NCBI GenBank assembly: GCA_949502235.1 | Contig: CATBDC010000004.1 | Span: forward strand, 62,001 to 126,000 | Length of the DNA stretch: 64,000 bases | DNA from: an uncultured Lachnospiraceae bacterium | Lineage (GTDB): Bacteria; Bacillota; Clostridia; Lachnospirales; Lachnospiraceae | Direction of reading: 5' to 3' | Shown here: positions 59,498 to 64,000 of the stretch, in pieces | Position numbering within the stretch: position 1 is the stretch's first letter | How the letters are laid out: each line of letters opens with the position of its first letter | The notes under the pieces: model-generated | Seen by the model: only the letters and a program-made list of their open reading frames with translations | What the model was told of the DNA's origin: nothing | Database searches by the model: none | Made by a program: the position numbers and the translations under genes

Positions 59498-59911
59498 CTA
59501 AAATTTTTTAATAATCTGGTAAAGCAGCGCCGAAGCACTAATAATCATAAGACAGAATACTCCTGCCAGGAAATAACTGTTTTCTGGTTCCGGAATCAAT
59601 ACATTCATCATGACCAGCGCCGCAATCAGTACAATATTCACAATAGCCGCGCTTATCAGCTTCTGGTTGCTCTTCACAACATTGGTGCTTTCCTCTAAAT
59701 GCTCCATCATCTTCATATCTCCTTTCAACAGCTCGTCAAGACTTATGGAATAAAGGCTGCTTAATCTAATTACACTTACAATGTCCGGGTAGGATTTCTC
59801 ATTTTCCCAGTTTGAAATCGTCTGGCGGGATACATCTATCTCTTCCGCCACGCGCTCCTGGGTGAGCCCGGAACTCATGCGTGCTTCCTTTAATTTCTTT
59901 CCAATTTCCAT
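59498..59911 (-). CDS. XRE-family regulator with C-terminal membrane helices
   Basis: A 137-residue protein. The helix-turn-helix at about 5-58 (LKEARMSSGLTQERVAEEIDVSRQTISNWENEK) is a textbook XRE domain. A linker and two hydrophobic helices follow (AAIVNIVLIAALVMMNVLI and FLAGVFCLMIISASALLY). Membrane-anchored XRE regulators of this type are common in Firmicutes and usually control the adjacent membrane-protein gene. Confidence 0.85.
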   Translation of the reverse strand: MEIGKKLKEARMSSGLTQERVAEEIDVSRQTISNWENEKSYPDIVSVIRLSSLYSISLDELLKGDMKMMEHLEESTNVVKSNQKLISAAIVNIVLIAALVMMNVLIPEPENSYFLAGVFCLMIISASALLYQIIKKF

Positions 59912-60004
59912 AAAGCAATCGCTCCTTTCTTGGGTTATTATGTAATATGTGTGCTGAAATGTCTATCAAATATTTTTTACATCCGGATTTTTTGTGTACA
60001 AATT

Positions 60005-60047
60005 GTTACTGTTTCCTCCGTTCACAGTAAAATTCCCATTTAAAATT
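60005..60047. repeat. MITE-like palindromic repeat, copy C (partial)
   Basis: GTTACTGTTTCCTCCG and TTCACAGTAA match the end hairpin of copy A (two or three differences), followed by CCATTTAAAATT as in copy A, after which similarity stops. It lies in the 212-base gap downstream of the hydroxysteroid dehydrogenase gene, which otherwise holds only a terminator. Confidence 0.6.
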
Positions 60048-60063
60048 CGCTTTGCGGACCCAA

Positions 60064-60096
60064 CAAAAAAAGAACCCCGCCTATCTTGCGAGGTCC
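60064..60096 (-). terminator. Terminator of the hydroxysteroid dehydrogenase gene
   Basis: On the minus strand GGACCTCGC pairs with GCGGGGTTC (two G-U pairs) and is followed by seven T. Confidence 0.75.
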
Positions 60097-60123
60097 TTTT
60101 ATTATTCATGTCTTGATTTTGTC

Positions 60124-60924
60124 CTATGGTCTCTGCCCCATACCGCCTTCTAACGTAATTGTCTCTCCGCTCATATACTTGAAATCAGGAGAAGCAAGCT
60201 GTACGCATACACGGCCGATCTCTAATTCGGAATCACCATAATGTCCTGCCGGCGGCATCTTAACATTCTGCTTAAATGCTTCCGGATATGCCTTCTCAAA
60301 GTTCTCAAGCTGTGCGGTCCATGCAAGCGGGCAGACAATATTTACATTAATTCCGTCCTTGCCCCACTCGGTAGCGGCTACTCTTGTAAGACCGCGGACA
60401 CCTTCCTTGGCAGCCGCATACGCGCACTGTCCAAAGTTTCCGAAAAGGCCTGCGCCTGACGCAAAGTTCACAACACTTCCCTTTGTTTCCTTAAGATACG
60501 GATGACATGCCTTCATGTAATAGAAGGTAGCATAGAGCCCTGAATAAACAGCAAGGTCAAACTGCTCTGTCGTGTGATCCTCTAAGGTTACGCCGGAAGC
60601 GGATGCCTGTGCATTGTTAATCAGAACATCAATACGTCCAAATGTATCAATCGCCTGCTTTACAACATTGCCAACAACTGCCTCATTATCTGCGCCTGCT
60701 GAAACGTCTGCCTGTACAGCAAGAACCTTAATACCATATAATCTTTCCAGCTCTTCCTTCGCATCCTCAAGCTTCTTTACATTACGTCCTGTAATAACAA
60801 GATTTGCTCCTTCCTTTGCATAAGCGGTAGCAATTCCATAACCGATAGAGCCGCATCTTCCGTCACTTAACACAGAACGGCCGCCCCCTGTAATAATCGC
60901 TGTTTTTCCTGTTAAAAATCCCAT
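60124..60924 (-). CDS. Short-chain dehydrogenase, probable NADP-dependent 12alpha-hydroxysteroid dehydrogenase
   Basis: A 266-residue classical SDR. The cofactor loop carries an unusual insertion (TGGGRSVLSDGRCGSIGYG, 12-30). The catalytic set is Ser156, Tyr169 and Lys173 in NFASGAGLFGNFGQCAYAAAK. Segments such as GANLVITGRNVKKLEDAKEE, INNAQASASGV, LYATFYYMKACHPYLKETKG and YMSGETITLEGGMGQRP match what I recall of the 12alpha-hydroxysteroid dehydrogenases of C. scindens-type and related clostridia, which oxidise or reduce the 12-hydroxyl of cholate-type bile acids. It stands alone with its own promoter and terminator. The SDR family is certain; the bile-acid substrate is a close-homologue inference. 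Confidence 0.8.
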   Translation of the reverse strand: MGFLTGKTAIITGGGRSVLSDGRCGSIGYGIATAYAKEGANLVITGRNVKKLEDAKEELERLYGIKVLAVQADVSAGADNEAVVGNVVKQAIDTFGRIDVLINNAQASASGVTLEDHTTEQFDLAVYSGLYATFYYMKACHPYLKETKGSVVNFASGAGLFGNFGQCAYAAAKEGVRGLTRVAATEWGKDGINVNIVCPLAWTAQLENFEKAYPEAFKQNVKMPPAGHYGDSELEIGRVCVQLASPDFKYMSGETITLEGGMGQRP

Positions 60925-60984
60925 TGTAAACCTCTCCTTTCTATCGGTACATCTCCTTATGACATATCCGTTTTCTAAAATATA

Positions 60985-61013
60985 CTTATATCATAGCACT
61001 TCATTGTTTACAA
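60985..61013 (-). promoter_or_regulatory. Promoter of the hydroxysteroid dehydrogenase gene
   Basis: On the minus strand TTGTAA (61008-61013) and TATAAG (60985-60990) are spaced by 17 bases, about 60 bases before the ATG. Confidence 0.65.
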
Positions 61014-61115
61014 AACAAGCTTTGAACGAAGATATTATCGCATAGATAATGGTATTTTATAATAATTTTATATATTTTGGTAATACTAATGCATAAAAGC
61101 ATAATGGAGGTTGCT

Positions 61116-61550
61116 ATGGAAAATAAAGATACCATCTGTCTGCTTCAGGAATGTGACGCAGGCACAAAAATGGCAGTGGATTCAATTGATGAAATTCTTG
61201 AAAAAATTCAGGATGAGAATTTAAGAAAGGTACTTACCGAAAGCAGGGAGGAACATTTAAAGCTGGGAGATGAAATACACACTCTTCTGACAAAGCACGG
61301 CGGTATGTACAAAGATCCAAGCTTTATCTCAAAAGGAATGTCCTTTATAAAGACAAATGTAAAGATGGGCCTTGATGACAGTGACAAGACTGTGGCCAGC
61401 CTGATTACAGACGGATGTGATATGGGCATAAAGTCTCTGCAGAAATATTTAAATGAATATGAAAACGCAGACCATATCTCAAAGGGTATTTGTAAAAAAT
61501 TAATCTCTATCGAGGAAAAGCTTTCCAAGGATCTGCGGGAATATCTATAA
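61116..61550 (+). CDS. Ferritin-like four-helix protein, DUF2383-like
   Basis: A 144-residue all-helical protein with Glu/His spacing of a ferritin-like bundle (LLQECDAGTKMAVDSIDEI, ESREEHLKLGDEIHTLLTKHGG, then helices ending DLREYL). It resembles DUF2383/PA2169-type stress proteins. The start is ATG 61116, five bases after GGAGG. Monocistronic, divergent from the dehydrogenase gene. Function unknown. Confidence 0.7.
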   Translation: MENKDTICLLQECDAGTKMAVDSIDEILEKIQDENLRKVLTESREEHLKLGDEIHTLLTKHGGMYKDPSFISKGMSFIKTNVKMGLDDSDKTVASLITDGCDMGIKSLQKYLNEYENADHISKGICKKLISIEEKLSKDLREYL

Positions 61551-61595
61551 AAGGCCGGGAACTTTGGGCGGCTTATCCCGTAAAATATGACTGAA

Positions 61596-61635
61596 AAAGC
61601 ACAAGAGTATCCTCATCGGAACCCTTGTGCTTTTA
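61596..61635. terminator. Bidirectional terminator
   Basis: AAAAGCACAAG and CTTGTGCTTTT form a perfect 11-bp stem with an 18-base loop between convergent genes. Confidence 0.75.
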
Positions 61636-61662
61636 TCATTCCGGAAACATTTCACATACTAT

Positions 61663-62979
61663 TTACTTATGTTCTCCCCTCTGGGGTATCAGGAAAATAA
61701 ATACAAGGGAACTGATAAGCAGCATCCCAGGGTAAAACAGATTCGGAATAATCTCAAAGGCTGATACACTAAAGCCCAGCTCATTTGCCGCAGAAATCGC
61801 TACCAGCATCTGGGCGCCATAAGGAATCACACCCTGAAAAATACAGGAAAATGTATCAAGAAGGGATGCCGCCTTTCTGGGAGAGACCCCATATTCCTCC
61901 GACATCTCACGGGCAATAGGGTTGGCCATAACAATAGCAACCGTATTATTTGCTGTAGCAATGTCCATAGCGCCCACCAGGATTCCCATTCCAAGCTGTC
62001 CGCCCTTATTCCCTTTAAATACCCCGCGTATTGCAGAAAGAAGCGCCTCAAAGCCTCCGTACTCCCGTATGAGAGAGCACATGGCGGCAACAAGAACCGC
62101 AACCATACAGGTTTCAAACATCCCGGACACACCAGATCCCATATTTGCAAGAAGCTCCGTAGGCGCCGTCTGCCCTGTCGCAAGCATAATCAAAGACCCT
62201 GACACAATTCCTATCAGAAGAACAACAAATACATTAATGCCAATAATTCCGCCAATCAAAACGAGCACATACGGAATAATCTGAATCAGGTTATATTCAT
62301 GAGTTACCGCCCCGCTTAAAGAAGTCCTAAATGATAAGACCAATATCAGCACTAACGTAACAACTGCCGCCGGAAACGCAATTTTAAAGTTTTCCCTGAA
62401 TTTATCCTTCATGGCACAGCCCTGTCCATTACATGCTGCAATTGTCGTATCAGAAATAAAGGAAAGGTTGTCCCCGAACATGGCGCCGCCCATCACCGCG
62501 CCAATGCAGAGGGGCAGGTTAAATCCCGAAGCCTGGGAAACAGCCACTCCAATAGGCGCAATCAGCGTAATCGTCCCCACGGAGGTTCCCATAGCTGTAG
62601 ATACAAAGCATGCCACCACAAATAATACTGCCACCGCAAATCTGGCCGGAATCAGCGAAAGCATAAAATAGGCCACACTTTCCGCGCTGCTTCTGCCTAC
62701 TACCCCCACAAAAGAGCCTGCTACGAGGAAAATCAAAAGCATGGTAATAATATTTTTATCCGCCATACCCTGCGCCATGAGCTCAAGCTTATCATCAAAC
62801 TTCACCTCCCTGTTCTGCAGGCAGGCAACCAGAATCGCCGCAAGAAAGGCAACTACAATGGGGATATTATAAAATCCCATCGGAATTAATAATACATATT
62901 CAAATAAAATTCCAAGCCCTAAGTACATCACCAAAAACACGCCGATGGGCAGTAACGCTATCGGATTATTTTTCTTCAT
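61663..62979 (-). CDS. NhaC-family Na+/H+ antiporter or related ion/solute transporter
   Basis: A 438-residue membrane protein with about ten helices. Seen: MADKNIITMLLIFLVAGSFVG, STAMGTSVGTITLIAPIGVA, GAVMGGAMFGDNLSFISDTTIAA and PYGAQMLVAISAANELG, signatures of the NhaC/YvfH-like ion transporter superfamily. It exchanges sodium for protons or an organic solute. The stop is 28 bases from the upstream bidirectional terminator. Monocistronic. Confidence 0.88.
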   Translation of the reverse strand: MKKNNPIALLPIGVFLVMYLGLGILFEYVLLIPMGFYNIPIVVAFLAAILVACLQNREVKFDDKLELMAQGMADKNIITMLLIFLVAGSFVGVVGRSSAESVAYFMLSLIPARFAVAVLFVVACFVSTAMGTSVGTITLIAPIGVAVSQASGFNLPLCIGAVMGGAMFGDNLSFISDTTIAACNGQGCAMKDKFRENFKIAFPAAVVTLVLILVLSFRTSLSGAVTHEYNLIQIIPYVLVLIGGIIGINVFVVLLIGIVSGSLIMLATGQTAPTELLANMGSGVSGMFETCMVAVLVAAMCSLIREYGGFEALLSAIRGVFKGNKGGQLGMGILVGAMDIATANNTVAIVMANPIAREMSEEYGVSPRKAASLLDTFSCIFQGVIPYGAQMLVAISAANELGFSVSAFEIIPNLFYPGMLLISSLVFIFLIPQRGEHK

Positions 62980-63042
62980 CTCTCATTCCCCCTGAAAATA
63001 CATTTCCTTAACTTTACCATGTAAAAAGGCGAAAGGCAAGTA

Positions 63043-63128
63043 GGGGACGGGGTAAAATTAAAAAGTGCCTGTCCCCAGAAATAAAAAAGTTTACTGGGAA
63101 AGGCACTTTTTCATTTTACCCCGTCCCC
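63043..63128. repeat. Dispersed palindromic repeat, second family, copy 2 (33-bp hairpin)
   Basis: Arms 63043-63075 and 63096-63128 pair over 33 positions with only two mismatches around a 20-base loop. Each arm carries GGGGACGGGGTAAAAT, then AAAAGTGCC. The core ACGGGGTAAAAT also occurs in the hairpin at 52241-52284. The remaining part of the 62980-63228 gap holds no clear gene. Confidence 0.75.
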
Positions 63129-63228
63129 AAGCTATCACTTTAATCCAATCAGTTCTTCAATTTCTTCTCCAGGGTTTGCACAGTCACCTATCATAATACT
63201 GTATAATCTTCCAAATATCCTTTTACTC

Positions 63229-64000
63229 CTAAATGGGAAGTTTTTTCTTACCATAGTAAATGCACAAACCTATAAACAGCAGCCCTGCCAGAGACATCAC
63301 CTTCCCGGCCCGCACTCCCGGCGCATGATAGATAATCTGTATTTCATGCTCCCCTCTTCCTATCCTGCACCCAAGAAATGCCGTATTCACCTTCTCACCT
63401 TCCACTGCCTTTCCATCTACCCGTATCTCAAAGTGCTTGTCATAGGGAATACTGGTAATCAAATACCCCGGCTTTTCTGCCTTCACCCCTCCGGCGATTA
63501 CCCTCCCTTTTGTCCGCTTTTTATCCACCTGAAATTCCGCCTGGCAGAGTGCATCCTTCGCGCCCCCAAGCCTTCCTGTAAAACACCTTACCCCTGATAG
63601 CTCATATTCTCCCTTTCCAAGAGTTACTGTAACCTCCGTCTGCCCTTCCTCAAGGGGAACCGCATACGTAAATTCCGTATTATCGTTATAATAGAAGTGC
63701 TTTATAGAGGTCAGCTTATTCCTGATCCCCGAAACCCAGACAGAAACATCCTTTGAGGGCTTTAAGTTCTCCACATGAAATTGTAAAAACAGCACTCTCT
63801 GCCCCTTTTCCTCCTCTGTATCCTCCTTATGGGGTTCATGATAGCTCGAAATATCCATCTTAAGCTCTTCATTTTTCTTAGACACTATCCTCTCCGGAAA
63901 TTCCACACTTACCTCTTGTGCACTGCTTAGAACCATATTTTCCGGCAGCCGCCAGGAGGGCTCTGTGCTGCTGCTTTCCCCTGCAGCTGCCGCCTTGACG
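63229..64000 (-). CDS. C-terminal part of a YfhO-family membrane protein, runs off the window
   Basis: The frame is open through the right edge, so the gene starts beyond 64000. About 257 residues are visible. An extracellular beta-rich region contains ISSYHEPHKEDTEE, YYNDNTEFTYAVPLEEGQT, GYLITSIPYDKHFEIRVDGK and NTAFLGCRIGRGEHEIQIIYHAPG, ending in one membrane helix (SLAGLLFIGLCIYYG) and a KKKLPI tail. This is the C-terminus of YfhO/GT-C-type proteins that glycosylate lipoteichoic acid or other surface polymers. The internal ATG at 63936 is not the real start. Confidence 0.8.
   Translation of the reverse strand, partial: VKAAAAGESSSTEPSWRLPENMVLSSAQEVSVEFPERIVSKKNEELKMDISSYHEPHKEDTEEEKGQRVLFLQFHVENLKPSKDVSVWVSGIRNKLTSIKHFYYNDNTEFTYAVPLEEGQTEVTVTLGKGEYELSGVRCFTGRLGGAKDALCQAEFQVDKKRTKGRVIAGGVKAEKPGYLITSIPYDKHFEIRVDGKAVEGEKVNTAFLGCRIGRGEHEIQIIYHAPGVRAGKVMSLAGLLFIGLCIYYGKKKLPI

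Noticed and set aside
63130-63228. Short minus-strand frame ending GEEIEELIGLK
   Set aside because: It is only about 35 codons, without ribosome site or recognised relatives, and follows the YfhO stop in another frame.

Overview
The window looks like a chromosomal segment of a gut Lachnospiraceae (Clostridium cluster XIVa) bacterium. It has moderate GC, strong AGGAGG-type ribosome binding sites, many sugar operons with AraC, SorC or PRD regulators, an anaerobic flavodiiron protein with a rubredoxin tail, and a short-chain dehydrogenase very like the 12alpha-hydroxysteroid dehydrogenases of bile-acid-transforming clostridia such as C. scindens and C. hylemonae. No rRNA, tRNA or CRISPR array was seen.

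Positions 1-18747 form one large minus-strand catabolic locus, read right to left. A SorC-family regulator is followed by a promoter with a palindromic operator and a leader terminator. Next come an AraC-type response regulator, a histidine kinase with almost no extracellular part, and a degenerate ABC ATPase without intact nucleotide-binding motifs. A second promoter then drives a ribose-type ABC importer, two EryC-like TIM barrels, a SIS isomerase, a Gfo/Idh oxidoreductase, an FGGY kinase, a class II aldolase, two zinc alcohol dehydrogenases (one GatD-like), a HAD phosphatase, a triosephosphate isomerase homologue and the start of another gene cut by the window edge. The set fits import, phosphorylation, oxidation and isomerisation of a polyol or short sugar alcohol. 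The last two proteins begin with amphipathic helices that look like bacterial microcompartment encapsulation peptides.

Positions 18818-32377 hold mostly stand-alone genes: free methionine sulfoxide reductase, YjbR, DUF2130, Nudix, a broken helicase, a small prophage-like island (XRE regulator, zinc ribbon, holin, 30-residue holin-like toxin), an OGG-type glycosylase, a vWA protein with a convergent partner, a Gfo/Idh gene with a perfect 20-bp palindrome upstream, a fusion of a TetM-like ribosomal GTPase with a Rae1/YacP-type NYN nuclease, a QueG-like iron-sulfur protein and YaaA.

Positions 32601-50192 are a galactoside and galactan region. They hold GH36 alpha-galactosidase, an intervening AAA ATPase/nuclease, GH53 galactanase, GH2 beta-galactosidase with a divergent AraC regulator, then a second sugar ABC importer (binding protein plus two permeases, no ATPase) with an uncharacterised 610-residue protein and a zinc-ribbon protein, an AraC regulator and a MATE exporter.

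Positions 50433-64000 contain the flavodiiron protein, then a decaying galactitol-type PTS operon (BglG-type regulator, EIIA, EIIB, disrupted EIIC, hydroxyacid dehydrogenase, and an aldolase joined by deletion to a ptsI remnant), small membrane and XRE genes, the hydroxysteroid dehydrogenase, a ferritin-like protein, an NhaC antiporter and the end of a YfhO-type gene. Two families of dispersed palindromic repeats occur. One is MITE-like, with 12-bp terminal inverted repeats, and supplies the stop codons of two genes.
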